This document shows, one piece after another, positions 18,980 through 30,678 of a stretch of DNA of 64,000 bases. A program made the translations under genes and the position numbers. Under the pieces are notes generated by a model. That model worked only from the letters and a program-made list of their open reading frames with translations, made no database searches and had not been told where the DNA came from. How positions within the stretch are numbered: the first letter of the stretch is position 1; each line of letters begins with the position of its first letter. Source of the DNA: Massilia sp. 9I (GTDB taxonomy: Bacteria > Pseudomonadota > Gammaproteobacteria > Burkholderiales > Burkholderiaceae_D); the NCBI RefSeq assembly GCF_902506415.1, contig NZ_LR733275.1:62001-126000 (forward strand). The letters are read 5' to 3'.

Positions 18980-19831
18980 TCACGATTCGTTCGTGCCCGC
19001 ATGCCATACCTTCAGTGCGTCGACGGTCTCTGCCACATCGTGCACCCGTACAATTCTAGCGCCATGCGCCACCGCAGCCAATGCCCCGCCGACGCTGCCG
19101 GCAACGCGCTCTTCCACCGGTTTTCCGGTGACGGCGCCAATCATGGATTTGCGCGACAGCCCGGCCAGCACCGGCAGGCCGACTTCCATGCGGATGCGGC
19201 CAAGCTGGCGCAGCAGCGCGTAATTGTGCTCGACCGTCTTGCCGAAGCCGAAGCCCGGGTCGACGCAGATCCGTTCGCGCGCAATGCCTGCGCGCACCAG
19301 GGTGTCCACCCGTTCGTTCAGGAAGGCGATCACCTCCCCGACCACGTCGGTGTAGTTGGGCGCCTGCTGCATGGTCTGCGGCGTGGCCTGCATGTGCATT
19401 ACGCACAGCCCGCAATCGCTGTCGCGCACCGCCTCGATGGCGCCGGGAGCGCGAAAGCCGTTGATGTCGTTGATCATGTCGGCGCCGGCGATGATCGCCT
19501 CACGCATGACTTCCGGCTTGCAGGTGTCGACCGACAGCGCGGCGTCGAGGGTGCGCAGCGCATACAGCGTGGGGATCACGCGCGCCAGCTCTTCGGCGAC
19601 CGGAACGCTGGGCGAGCCCGGGCGGGTCGATTCGCCACCGACGTCGATCATGCCGGCGCCGTCGCGAATCATCTCTTCGGCATGCGACAGGGCGAACTCG
19701 AGGCCCTGGTAGCGGCCACCGTCGGAGAAGGAATCGGGAGTAACGTTCAGGATACCCATCACAATGGGATGGGTCGAGTCTGGCCCTTCCAGCGCGAAGC
19801 TGTACTGGCCGCATTGCAGGTTCTTGAGCAT
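18980..19831 (-). CDS. folP: dihydropteroate synthase
   Basis: This 283-residue TIM-barrel enzyme condenses p-aminobenzoate with 6-hydroxymethyl-dihydropterin diphosphate in folate synthesis and is the target of sulfonamides. Motifs are MGILNVTPDSFSDGG near the N-terminus, DVGGESTRPG, and DPGFGFGKTVEHNY. The C-terminus carries RVHDVAETVDALKVW. It lies between ftsH and glmM; a hairpin at 19859-19889 separates it from ftsH. Confidence 0.98.
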   Translation of the reverse strand: MLKNLQCGQYSFALEGPDSTHPIVMGILNVTPDSFSDGGRYQGLEFALSHAEEMIRDGAGMIDVGGESTRPGSPSVPVAEELARVIPTLYALRTLDAALSVDTCKPEVMREAIIAGADMINDINGFRAPGAIEAVRDSDCGLCVMHMQATPQTMQQAPNYTDVVGEVIAFLNERVDTLVRAGIARERICVDPGFGFGKTVEHNYALLRQLGRIRMEVGLPVLAGLSRKSMIGAVTGKPVEERVAGSVGGALAAVAHGARIVRVHDVAETVDALKVWHAGTNES

Positions 19832-19858
19832 GGCGTAAAAACTGGGGAGCGTTAACGA

Positions 19859-19889
19859 GCAAAAGGCATCCGTGAGGGATGCCTTTTGC
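19859..19889 (-). terminator. hairpin between ftsH and folP
   Basis: GCAAAAGGCATC at 19859-19870 pairs with GATGCCTTTTGC at 19878-19889 around a seven-base loop. The stem carries its own A/T tract, so it can terminate in either direction. It sits 16 bp beyond the ftsH stop. Partial termination would let folP-glmM be expressed at a lower level than ftsH. Confidence 0.75.
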
Positions 19890-19905
19890 TTGGTGGATCA
19901 GGCGA

Positions 19906-21789
19906 TCATGCCGGGGCGGTGGTCGGTGCCACGCCGCCCGGACCGTTGTCGCCCGGCGGGGTGCGCTTGGTCAGGATGCTGGTCTTCGACTGGCGCGGCT
20001 CGCGGCCGGCCATGATGTCGTTGATCTGCTCGGCGTCGATGGTTTCCCAGTCGAGCAGCGCCTTGGTCATCATTTCGACCTTGTCGCGGTTTTCTTCGAG
20101 CAGGCGGCGCGCCAGGGCGTACTGCGTGTCGAGGATGTTGCGGATCTCGGCGTCGACCTTCTGCTGCGTCGCTTCCGAGATGGTCTTGGTGGCGCCGCCG
20201 AAGAAGCCTTCGTTCTCGCTGTCTTCGTAGACCATCACGCCCATGCTCTCGGACATGCCGAAGCGGGTCACCATCGAACGGGCCAGCTTGGTGGCGCGGG
20301 CGAAGTCGTTCGAGGCGCCGGTCGACATCTGGCCGACGAAGATCTCTTCGGCGATACGGCCGCCGAACAGGATCGAGATTTCTTCCAGCATCTTGTCTTT
20401 GTAGCCGGACAGGTTGTCGTGCTCAGGCAGCTGCCAGGTCAGGCCGAGGGCGTAGCCGCGCGGCATGATCGTGACCTTGTGCACCGGGTCGGCCTTCGGC
20501 AGCAGCTTGGCGACCACCGCGTGGCCCGACTCGTGGTAGGCCGTGTTGCGGCGCTCTTCCTCGCGCATGACCATCGACTTGCGCTCCGGACCCATGTAAA
20601 TCTTGTCCTTGGCGTCTTCGAAGTCGATCATCTCGACCAGGCGCTTGCTGCGGCGCGCGGCGAACAGCGCTGCTTCGTTGACCAGGTTGGCGAGATCGGC
20701 GCCCGAGAAGCCCGGGGTGCCGCGCGCCAGGATGTCGGCCTTGACGTCGGTACCGATCGGAACCTTGCGCATATGCACGTTCAGGATCTGTTCGCGGCCG
20801 CGGATGTCCGGCAGGCCCACCATCACCTGGCGGTCGAAACGGCCCGGACGCAGCAGCGCCTTGTCCAGCACGTCGGCGCGGTTGGTCGCGGCGATCACGA
20901 TGACGCCCGAGGAGGCTTCGAAGCCGTCCATCTCGACCAGCAGCTGGTTCAGGGTCTGTTCGCGCTCGTCGTTGCCGCCGCCCATGCCGGCGCCGCGGTG
21001 ACGGCCGACGGCGTCGATCTCATCGATGAAGATGATGCAGGGCGAATGCTTCTTGGCGTTCTCGAACATGTCGCGCACGCGGGACGCACCCACGCCGACG
21101 AACATCTCGACGAAGTCCGAACCGGAGATCGAGAAGAACGGCACTTTCGCTTCGCCGGCGATGGCGCGCGCCAGCAGGGTCTTACCGGTACCCGGAGGAC
21201 CGACCATCAGCACGCCGCGCGGAATGCGGCCGCCCAGTTTCTGGAACTTGGTCGGGTCTTTCAGGAAGTCGACGATTTCCGAGACTTCTTCTTTCGCTTC
21301 ATCGCAACCGGCGACGTCGGCGAAGGTGACAGTATTGTTGGTTTCATCGAGCATGCGCGCCTTCGACTTGCCGAAGGAGAAAGCGCCTCCCTTGCCGCCG
21401 CCCTGCATCTGGCGCATGAAGAACACCCACACGCCGATGAGCAAGAGCATCGGGAACCACGAAATGAAGACCTGCTGCAGGAACGAAGGTTCTTCCGGCG
21501 GCTTCACGTCGAAGCGCACGCCGTTGTCGCGCAGGTCGCCGATCAGGCCACGGTCGAGGATGGTCGCGGTGGCGCGCACCTTGCTGTCGTCCTGGCGGGT
21601 CGCGGTAATATTCGAACCCTCGATCACGACGTCCTTGATGCGACGTGCCTTCACCTCGTCGAGAAGCTCGGAATAAGCGATGGTCTTGCTGCCGCCGGCG
21701 ACGCTGTGGTTGTCGAACTGCTTGAACAGCATGAACAACAGCAGCGCAACGACCACCCAGATGGCGGATTTGGAAAACATATTATTCAC
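19906..21789 (-). CDS. ftsH: ATP-dependent zinc metalloprotease FtsH
   Basis: The 627-residue protein has two N-terminal membrane helices flanking a periplasmic domain of about 70 residues, then an AAA+ domain with Walker A GPPGTGKT at about 197-204 and the second-region-of-homology arginines in RPGRFDRQ. The zinc protease domain has HESGH at about 419-423. It degrades membrane and regulatory proteins such as LpxC and sigma-32 in well-studied relatives. The start is GTG: GGAGGAG lies five bases upstream of it, whereas the in-frame ATG nine bases further in is too far from that site. Confidence 0.98.
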   Translation of the reverse strand: MNNMFSKSAIWVVVALLLFMLFKQFDNHSVAGGSKTIAYSELLDEVKARRIKDVVIEGSNITATRQDDSKVRATATILDRGLIGDLRDNGVRFDVKPPEEPSFLQQVFISWFPMLLLIGVWVFFMRQMQGGGKGGAFSFGKSKARMLDETNNTVTFADVAGCDEAKEEVSEIVDFLKDPTKFQKLGGRIPRGVLMVGPPGTGKTLLARAIAGEAKVPFFSISGSDFVEMFVGVGASRVRDMFENAKKHSPCIIFIDEIDAVGRHRGAGMGGGNDEREQTLNQLLVEMDGFEASSGVIVIAATNRADVLDKALLRPGRFDRQVMVGLPDIRGREQILNVHMRKVPIGTDVKADILARGTPGFSGADLANLVNEAALFAARRSKRLVEMIDFEDAKDKIYMGPERKSMVMREEERRNTAYHESGHAVVAKLLPKADPVHKVTIMPRGYALGLTWQLPEHDNLSGYKDKMLEEISILFGGRIAEEIFVGQMSTGASNDFARATKLARSMVTRFGMSESMGVMVYEDSENEGFFGGATKTISEATQQKVDAEIRNILDTQYALARRLLEENRDKVEMMTKALLDWETIDAEQINDIMAGREPRQSKTSILTKRTPPGDNGPGGVAPTTAPA

Positions 21790-22005
21790 GAAAACTCCTC
21801 CGATGCGATTGCATCTCTACCGATTTCAGTATGACGATTTTAACCGCAATAAGCCGACGCCGCCACGCAACGTAAGCAATAGTGCCGAAATGCCATTTTT
21901 CTAAGTACGGGCCGGTGCGCAACCGTTTGCGCAGCCAGCCTCACGCGGCTGATGTGTGGTTGCCGCGCCGAATATCAAGGGCAAAACGGTCCCGAAATGC
22001 GGAAT

Positions 22006-22653
22006 TCACGCTACTGGATTCTTCAGACCGCGTCCAAGCAGGAAAATTTCAGACGATTTGTCCCGGCTTGCCTTGGGTTTGACCTGTTTGACCGTTTTGA
22101 ATTCGTCCCGGAATTTTTCCAGTATCTGAGTAAATCCCATATCTTTAAAGCACTTCACGAGCAATGCCCCGCTCGGTTTCATGTGCATTTGAGAAAACTC
22201 AATGGCCAAGTCGATCAAGTGTTCCATTCGCGCCGCATCCGCGGTCGGAATACCGGACAGATTGGGCGCCATGTCGGACAGGACCAGGTCGGCCTTGCGG
22301 CCCTGCAGCAGCCCGTCGAGCTGGCCGAGGACTTCTTCCTCGCGAAAATCGCCCTGGATGTACTGGACGTCCGCGATCGGTTCCATGGGCAGCATGTCGA
22401 GGCCGATGATGGTGCCATTGATGCCGCCGCCATCAGCGCCGGCCAGCTTGCGGCGGGTGTACTGGGCCCAGCTGCCGGGGGTGCAGCCGAGGTCGACGAT
22501 GACCTGGCCCGGCTTGATCAGTTTTTCGCTCTCGTCGATTTCCTTGAGCTTGTAGGCGGCGCGGGCGCGAAAGCCTTCTTTCTGGGCCAGTTTGACGTAC
22601 GGGTCGTTAATATGGTCGTGCAACCAGTTTTTGTTTAATTTGTTCTTGGCCAT
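22006..22653 (-). CDS. rlmE: 23S rRNA 2'-O-ribose U2552 methyltransferase
   Basis: The 215-residue FtsJ/RrmJ family protein has the SAM-binding motif [15 protein letters not shown] and the catalytic K-D-K-E set in [15 protein letters not shown] and LLVKCF. It methylates U2552 in the peptidyl-transferase A-loop late in 50S assembly. It is first in the operon with ftsH and divergent from yhbY across only 44 bp. A TTTGGA-17-TATTCT promoter lies just before the ATG, and no ribosome-binding site is visible, so the mRNA leader may be very short. Confidence 0.97.
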   Translation of the reverse strand: MAKNKLNKNWLHDHINDPYVKLAQKEGFRARAAYKLKEIDESEKLIKPGQVIVDLGCTPGSWAQYTRRKLAGADGGGINGTIIGLDMLPMEPIADVQYIQGDFREEEVLGQLDGLLQGRKADLVLSDMAPNLSGIPTADAARMEHLIDLAIEFSQMHMKPSGALLVKCFKDMGFTQILEKFRDEFKTVKQVKPKASRDKSSEIFLLGRGLKNPVA

Positions 22654-22697
22654 TCGCGTAGAATACTGCTTTTAAAGGTACTTCCAAAAAAATTATT

Positions 22698-23168
22698 ATG
22701 CTTAAACTCACTCCGGCCGAGCGCAGCGCACTGCGCGCCGAGGCCCACGGACTCAACCCAGTCGTCATGATCGGCGAATCCGGCCTGACCGAATCGGTCA
22801 TGAAAGAAATCGCCGCGAGCCTGGACGCGCACGGCCTGATCAAGGTCCGCGTGTTCGGCGACGACCGCGAAGCCCGTGTCGAGATGTATGAACAGATCTG
22901 CGTGGAACTCGACGCGGCCCCTGTCCAGCACATCGGCAAGCTGCTGGTGCTCTACCGTCCGAAGAAGGAAGCCGTCAAGGAACGCAGCGGTAAGACCGGC
23001 AAGGGCATGCGCGAAGTTACCATCGTCAAGGCCAGCGCCAGCGGCACCAAGAAGCCGAGCGTCACCAAGGTCATGCTGAAGGGGAACGAACGCGTCACCG
23101 CGGGCGGCAACATCAAGCGCGCCAAGCCGCGCCAGACGTCCAGCAAGAAGAATGCACTGAACAAGTGA
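22698..23168 (+). CDS. yhbY: YhbY-type CRM-domain RNA-binding protein with basic C-terminal extension
   Basis: Residues 1-97 form a CRM/YhbY domain, starting LTPAERSALRAEAHGL and carrying the GESG loop that serves as the family's GxxG RNA-binding motif. YhbY associates with pre-50S ribosomal particles. Most relatives end near 97 residues. Here about 59 more residues follow, rich in Lys, Arg, Ser and Thr and probably disordered, ending NALNK. The gene is divergent from rlmE, another 50S maturation factor, and is followed by an intrinsic terminator. Confidence 0.93.
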   Translation: MLKLTPAERSALRAEAHGLNPVVMIGESGLTESVMKEIAASLDAHGLIKVRVFGDDREARVEMYEQICVELDAAPVQHIGKLLVLYRPKKEAVKERSGKTGKGMREVTIVKASASGTKKPSVTKVMLKGNERVTAGGNIKRAKPRQTSSKKNALNK

Positions 23169-23184
23169 TCGGCGTGGGCCAAAC

Positions 23185-23210
23185 AAAACCGGGGCGACCC
23201 GGTTTTTTTT
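23185..23210 (+). terminator. intrinsic terminator after yhbY
   Basis: AAAACCGGG pairs with CCCGGTTTT around the loop GCGA, followed by a run of T to 23210. It lies 16 bp after the yhbY stop. The symmetric A/T flanks may also stop the converging DUF4149 transcript. Confidence 0.9.
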
Positions 23211-23225
23211 CGCCTGTCGCCAGGC

Positions 23226-23696
23226 TCAGCGGCTCTTGAGGACCAGGACTGCCGCCAGGATGCTCTCCACCACGTGGAACAGCTGCGACACCCCGTGCAT
23301 GACGGCGAACTGCGTCCAGTACGGCGACGCCCTCACCCCGCCTGGCCCCGCCAACTCGCGCATCTGCGCCATGGCCGGCTGCAATCCCGCCCACATCACG
23401 AGCGCGCAGGCCAGCATGGCCAGCACCAGGAGGTTCAGGGAACGGCGTCGGCCGGGCTCGAGGTCGCCGGACACCCGCACCAGGACGAACATCAGCGCTG
23501 CGCATCCGATCGACACCCAGCCGAGCCGGTGCAGGAGCCCTGCTACGACGTCGCCAGCAACAAGGCTCGGTACCGCCGCGAACACCGCCGGCGCCGCGAT
23601 ATAGCCGAGCGCCCACAGCGCCCCCGCCCACAGCACCGCCACCAGCAGCCGCGCGGCTGCCAGGCGGGATGCGGAGCGCGGAAGGCTGGCCTGCAT
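23226..23696 (-). CDS. DUF4149 domain-containing membrane protein
   Basis: This 156-residue protein has four hydrophobic segments and the small-residue-rich pattern of the DUF4149/TMEM205-like family, including LGYIAAPAVFA in the first third and HGVSQLFHVVES near the end. Its function is unknown. The ATG overlaps the greA stop by one base (TGATG), so it is translated together with greA. The same placement between greA and yhbY is common in betaproteobacteria. Confidence 0.85.
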   Translation of the reverse strand: MQASLPRSASRLAAARLLVAVLWAGALWALGYIAAPAVFAAVPSLVAGDVVAGLLHRLGWVSIGCAALMFVLVRVSGDLEPGRRRSLNLLVLAMLACALVMWAGLQPAMAQMRELAGPGGVRASPYWTQFAVMHGVSQLFHVVESILAAVLVLKSR

Positions 23697-24175
23697 CAGA
23701 CGTAGCGGACTTCGAGGATTTCGTATTCGCGCGGACCCGACGGCGCCTGCACTTCGACCACGTCGCCGGCGTATTTACCGATCAGGGCGCGGGCGATCGG
23801 CGATGTGACCGAGACCTTGTTCAGCTTCAGGTCGGCTTCGTCGAGGCCCACGATCTGGTAGCTCACCTTCTGGCCGCTATCCAGGTCTTCCAGGTCGACG
23901 GTTGAGGCGAACACGACGCGGCCTTCCGCGTCCAGCGTGGCCGGGTCGATGATCTGGGCGGCGCTCAGCTTGCCCTCGAGTTCCGCGATGCGGCCTTCGA
24001 CGAAGGCCTGGCGCTCTTTCGCTGCATCGTATTCGGCATTTTCGGACAGGTCGCCGTGCGAGCGCGCTTCGGCGATCGCGTCGATCACATTACGGCGCTC
24101 CTTGGTCTTGAGCTGGTGCAGCTCTTCCTTCAGGAGTTCGGCGCCGTATTTGGTCAGTGGTACGGTAGTGTTCAT
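23696..24175 (-). CDS. greA: transcript cleavage factor GreA
   Basis: The 159-residue protein has the N-terminal coiled coil, with the [15 protein letters not shown] segment holding the acidic tip (Asp and Glu in DLSENAEY) that coordinates magnesium in the RNA polymerase secondary channel. A C-terminal FKBP-like domain has the [10 protein letters not shown] signature. It stimulates cleavage of backtracked RNA and restarts stalled polymerase. It is downstream of carB on the same strand, separated by an inverted-repeat element and a terminator-like hairpin. Confidence 0.98.
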   Translation of the reverse strand: MNTTVPLTKYGAELLKEELHQLKTKERRNVIDAIAEARSHGDLSENAEYDAAKERQAFVEGRIAELEGKLSAAQIIDPATLDAEGRVVFASTVDLEDLDSGQKVSYQIVGLDEADLKLNKVSVTSPIARALIGKYAGDVVEVQAPSGPREYEILEVRYV

Positions 24176-24206
24176 GTCGCTTTACGTTGTTTCGTGATTG
24201 GACGAT

Positions 24207-24326
24207 GTGCACCTTGAAAAACCTGCTGCGCGTTGCACTGGCGCCCTGCGATGCTCACTGTACTCTCGTACAGCTGCGCTTCTTGGCCACCATTGCTGCC
24301 GCTCGCGACGGTTTTTTAAGGTGCAC
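24207..24326. repeat. 120-bp element with 17-bp terminal inverted repeats
   Basis: GTGCACCTTGAAAAACC at 24207-24223 and GGTTTTTTAAGGTGCAC at 24310-24326 are inverted repeats with one mismatch. Between them lies a second hairpin, CTGTAC-TCTC-GTACAG, near 24257-24272. No ORF is supported. The structure looks like a small non-autonomous repeat or a structured RNA placed between carB and greA. No flanking target-site duplication is obvious. Confidence 0.6.
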
Positions 24327-24338
24327 TTACCAAGTGAA

Positions 24339-24382
24339 AACCACAGAGGCGCGCGGCGCTTGGCCACGCGAGCTCTGTGGTT
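24339..24382 (-). terminator. terminator-like hairpin after carB
   Basis: AACCACAGAG at 24339-24348 pairs with CTCTGTGGTT at 24373-24382, and inner GCGCG/CGCG pairing extends the stem. On the minus strand it is followed by TTTTCAC. It begins 20 bp after the carB stop. Confidence 0.65.
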
Positions 24383-24401
24383 CAGAGGTACTACTTGCTG
24401 C

Positions 24402-27632
<3,231 letters not shown>

Positions 27633-28796
27633 TTATTTCTTCTCCGCGGCTTGCATCAAGTTGATGAAGCGGTCAAACAGGTAGGCGACGTCGGTCGGGC
27701 CGGGCGAGGCTTCCGGGTGGCCCTGGAAGCAGAAGGCCGGCTTGTCGGTACGCTCGAATCCCTGCAGCGAGCCGTCGAACAGCGAGACGTGGGTCACGCG
27801 GCAGTTGGCAGGCAGGGTTTCCGGGTCGACCGCGAAACCGTGGTTCTGCGAGGTGATCAGGACCTTCTTCGAATCGAGGTCCTGCACCGGGTGGTTGGCG
27901 CCGTGGTGGCCGAACTTCATCTTCATGGTCTTGGCGCCGGAAGCCAGCGCCATGATCTGGTGGCCGAGGCAGATGCCGAAGGTCGGGATGCCCTTCTCGA
28001 TCAGCTCGCTGCTGGCCTTGATGGCGTAGTCGCAGGGTTCCGGGTCACCCGGGCCGTTGGCCAGGAAGATGCCGTCCGGGTTCAGCGCAAGCGCGTCTTG
28101 CGCGGTGGCCTGGGCCGGGAGCACCGTCACCTTGCAGCCGCGCTCGGCGAGCATGCGCAGGATGTTGCGCTTGACGCCGTAGTCGAAGGCGACCACGTGG
28201 TATTGGGGATTCTCTTGCTTGCCGAAGCCTTCGCCCAGCTTCCACTCGGTTTCGGTGAAGACGTAGGGTTCCTTGACCGAGACCACCTTGGCCAGGTCCA
28301 TGCCGGCCAGGCCCGGGAAGGAGCGCGCCAGTTCCAGCGCCTGCGCTTCGAGCGGTTCCTTGCCCTGGATGCCGGTCAGGATGGCGCCGGCCTGTGCGCC
28401 CTTCTCGCGCAGGATGCGGGTCAGCTTGCGGGTGTCGATGCCGGCGATGGCCACCACGTTTTCCTGCTTCAGGTAGTCCGAGAGCGACTGGGTGGAACGG
28501 AAATTCGATGCCAGCAGCGGCAGGTCACGGATGATCAGGCCGGCGGCGTGGACCTTGGAGGCCTCGACGTCGGCCGGGTTGACGCCGTAGTTGCCGATGT
28601 GTGGGTACGTCAGGGTAACGATCTGACGCGAATAGCTGGGGTCGGTGAGGATTTCCTGGTAGCCCGTAATCGCGGTATTGAAGACCACTTCACCGGTCGT
28701 GTGGCCGGCGGCACCAATGGAATAGCCTTTGAAAATCGTTCCGTCTGCGAGGGCCAGGATGGCCGGGACGGCTGGGCCAGAAAAAAATGGCGGCAA
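27633..28796 (-). CDS. carA: carbamoyl-phosphate synthase small (glutaminase) subunit
   Basis: The 387-residue class I glutamine amidotransferase subunit has the catalytic Cys in TFGICLGHQ and the His and Glu in [10 protein letters not shown]. It hydrolyses glutamine and channels ammonia to CarB. The start codon is TTG: GGGAG lies six bases upstream, no ATG or GTG is suitably placed, and the reading MPPFF then [10 protein letters not shown] matches the family N-terminus. E. coli carA is known to start with UUG as well, so the weak start may be a conserved control on the ratio of the subunits. Confidence 0.97.
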   Translation of the reverse strand: MPPFFSGPAVPAILALADGTIFKGYSIGAAGHTTGEVVFNTAITGYQEILTDPSYSRQIVTLTYPHIGNYGVNPADVEASKVHAAGLIIRDLPLLASNFRSTQSLSDYLKQENVVAIAGIDTRKLTRILREKGAQAGAILTGIQGKEPLEAQALELARSFPGLAGMDLAKVVSVKEPYVFTETEWKLGEGFGKQENPQYHVVAFDYGVKRNILRMLAERGCKVTVLPAQATAQDALALNPDGIFLANGPGDPEPCDYAIKASSELIEKGIPTFGICLGHQIMALASGAKTMKMKFGHHGANHPVQDLDSKKVLITSQNHGFAVDPETLPANCRVTHVSLFDGSLQGFERTDKPAFCFQGHPEASPGPTDVAYLFDRFINLMQAAEKK

Positions 28797-28950
28797 GGGT
28801 AACTCCCAATAAAGTTACCGTAGCTGCGCCACGTCAGACCGACATCCAACAAACCCGGGCGGAAGTGCTCGTGCCGGTAGCTGGACATCTAGTTGAATGA
28901 GGGATGGTGGGTAGTCGCTACGGCAAATGTGTGAATGGTTAAACTTCCAA

Positions 28951-28980
28951 ATTATAGCGCGAACTGCCCCTATTCGGCAA
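28951..28980 (-). promoter_or_regulatory. candidate sigma-70 promoter of carAB with a ~150-nt leader
   Basis: On the minus strand TTGCCG (28980-28975), an 18-bp spacer and a perfect TATAAT (28956-28951) precede carA. Transcription would start near 28944, leaving a leader of about 150 nt to the TTG. The rest of the gap between carA and the GlcG-like gene (28797-29124) holds no supported gene. No classical pyrimidine attenuator with a U-tract is visible in the leader. Confidence 0.6.
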
Positions 28981-29059
28981 TGCAGCATTTTGAGGAAATG
29001 GCCATTATTTTGCCCAAACTGGCGGGAAAGGGGCGCGCAAAACGCGGTTTTGCTGCTTC

Positions 29060-29094
29060 TGCGAAATAAAAGAAAAGGCACCCGCAGGTGCCTT
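29060..29094 (-). terminator. intrinsic terminator after the GlcG/HbpS-like gene
   Basis: AAGGCACC and GGTGCCTT (29075-29094) form a stem with a four-base loop. On the minus strand it is followed by TTCTTTTATTT. It lies 30 bp beyond the stop of the gene at 29125. Confidence 0.85.
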
Positions 29095-29124
29095 CTCGTG
29101 ACGGCTTGGTGACCAGCCCGGCGT

Positions 29125-29535
29125 TCAGGCGCCGGTCAGGGCCGCGATGCCGGCCTTGGCGATCTGGGCATCCTCGTTCGACTTCACGCCCGACACGCCG
29201 ACCGCGCCGATGACGTGGCCATCGACGATCACCGGCACGCCGCCTTCCAGCATGCCCTCGAGTTCCGGCGCCGACAGGAAGGACACGCGGCCGTTGTTGA
29301 TGACGTCTTCATACACCTTCGACTCGCGGCGGCCGAGCGCGGCGGTCTTGGCCTTGGCCGGCGCAATATAGGCCGACGTGGCGGCGGCGCCGTCGAGGCG
29401 CTGGTACCACAGCAGGTGGCCGCCATCATCGACGATGGCAAAGGACACGGCCCAGTTGTTGCGCAGCGCTTCTGCTTCGGCCGCCGCGGCGATCGTCTTG
29501 GCGTCTTCGAGGGTGAGGTAGGGCTTGGTTTTCAT
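29125..29535 (-). CDS. GlcG/HbpS family heme-binding-like protein
   Basis: This 136-residue protein starts LTLEDAKTIAAAAEAEA, with AIVDDGGHLLWYQRLDGA in the first third and GGVPVIVDGHVIGAVGVSG near the end, the hallmarks of the GlcG/HbpS family (DUF336). Members bind heme or small organic molecules and often lie near redox genes. No signal peptide is visible, so it is probably cytoplasmic. AGGA before the ATG supports the start. It follows the patatin gene by 12 bp and probably shares its transcript. Confidence 0.85.
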   Translation of the reverse strand: MKTKPYLTLEDAKTIAAAAEAEALRNNWAVSFAIVDDGGHLLWYQRLDGAAATSAYIAPAKAKTAALGRRESKVYEDVINNGRVSFLSAPELEGMLEGGVPVIVDGHVIGAVGVSGVKSNEDAQIAKAGIAALTGA

Positions 29536-29547
29536 GTGATGTCCTGG

Positions 29548-30465
29548 TTATTGTGCTTGCTGCTTGGCCTTGAGCTTGGCCTTAATCTGGGGCATGACGG
29601 CAGCTGCCGCCTGCTCGCCGGCGAGGATCGCCAGGTTGCGGTTGTTGAAGTCCGCGCTGCCCATGTTGCCGAGGGCCGGGGTGATGACGACATCCGCTTC
29701 CTTCAGTTCGAAGTGATTCAGTCGCTGGCCCATGATGCTGAAGGTCTGCATCAGCACGTCGAGCGAACTGGCGGTGGCCGCTCCTTCGGTCGCGCTCGAG
29801 ATGTTCACCGCGATAATGAATTCAGCGCCCATGTCCTTGGTGAACTTTACCGGCACCGGGGCCACCAGGCCGCCGTCGACATAGGTATTGGCGCCGATCT
29901 TCACCGGCTGGAACACGCTCGGCACGCTCGACGAGGCGCGCACGGCCATGCCGGTATTACCCTTGTTGAAGAGGATCGGCTGGCCGGTCTTCAGATCGGT
30001 GGCGACAGCGCCGAAACGGATCTTCAGGCGCTCCATCGGCACGCCGCCGACGGCCTTGTTCACGTAATTCTGCAGCGCCTCCCCTTTCAGCACGCCGGTG
30101 GACTTGCCGAACAGCGGCAGCGCCCAGTCCGAGATGGTCGCCTCGTCCATCGCCAGCGCCGTCTTCTGCAGGGTAAAGCCATTCATGCCGGATGCGTAAA
30201 GGGAACCGACGACGGACCCGGCGCTGGTCCCGACCACGATCTCGGGCACGATGCCCTGCGCTTCCAGCGCCTTGATAACACCGATATGGGCAAAACCACG
30301 CGCCGCGCCGCCGCCGAGGGCGAGGCCGATTTTCACCTTGCGCGGCGGCGCCGGCGGCGTCGCCTGCTGGGCGACCGGAGTGGCGGGAGGCGGAGTCGGG
30401 GTGCTGCCGCAGGCAGTGAGGAACAGCGCGGCGCAGGCGATCAGGGAGCTACGACGAGAGAACAT
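29548..30465 (-). CDS. patatin-like phospholipase lipoprotein (RssA-like)
   Basis: From ATG 30465 the protein has 305 residues and a lipoprotein signal peptide with lipobox LTAC, lipidated at Cys19. A Pro/Thr-rich linker follows. The patatin domain has the oxyanion GGGAARG at 51-57, the nucleophile motif GTSAG with Ser81, and the catalytic Asp in the YVDGGL stretch. It is predicted to be a membrane-anchored esterase or phospholipase. A longer open frame starting at 30513 would disrupt the signal peptide. Its upstream region contains the first of a series of REP-like repeats. Confidence 0.9.
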   Translation of the reverse strand: MFSRRSSLIACAALFLTACGSTPTPPPATPVAQQATPPAPPRKVKIGLALGGGAARGFAHIGVIKALEAQGIVPEIVVGTSAGSVVGSLYASGMNGFTLQKTALAMDEATISDWALPLFGKSTGVLKGEALQNYVNKAVGGVPMERLKIRFGAVATDLKTGQPILFNKGNTGMAVRASSSVPSVFQPVKIGANTYVDGGLVAPVPVKFTKDMGAEFIIAVNISSATEGAATASSLDVLMQTFSIMGQRLNHFELKEADVVITPALGNMGSADFNNRNLAILAGEQAAAAVMPQIKAKLKAKQQAQ

Positions 30466-30515
30466 AAGGCGTGCCAAAAAGAACGAGGCACGATTGTACC
30501 CCGACCACAGCAATG

Positions 30516-30584
30516 AGGGTCAGAGTCGAATTAACTGGAACATTTCATAATTGAACGACTTCTAATTAGGGTCAGAGTCGAATT
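30516..30584 (+). repeat. two direct REP-like copies upstream of the patatin gene
   Basis: AGGGTCAGAGTCGAATT occurs at 30516-30532 and again at 30568-30584 in the same orientation, the second preceded by ATT. The 35 bases between them are AT-rich. These are the outer members of a repeat island that continues beyond the gene at 30679-31680. Confidence 0.85.
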
Positions 30585-30610
30585 GTTGAGCAATTGCGCA
30601 CCAACTAATT

Positions 30611-30672
30611 AGGGTCAGAGTCGAATTGTTGAGAAATTCCTCAAAGTTGCTCGGCAATTTGACTCTGACCCT
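30611..30672. repeat. REPIN-like inverted repeat pair, left flank of the orphan gene
   Basis: A forward copy AGGGTCAGAGTCGAATT at 30611-30627 faces an inverted copy at 30656-30672 that differs by one base (GTCAAATT). The spacer itself is partly self-complementary, giving a long imperfect hairpin. It ends seven bases before the stop codon of the gene at 30679 and may terminate or stabilise that transcript. Confidence 0.8.
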
Positions 30673-30678
30673 AATTAC

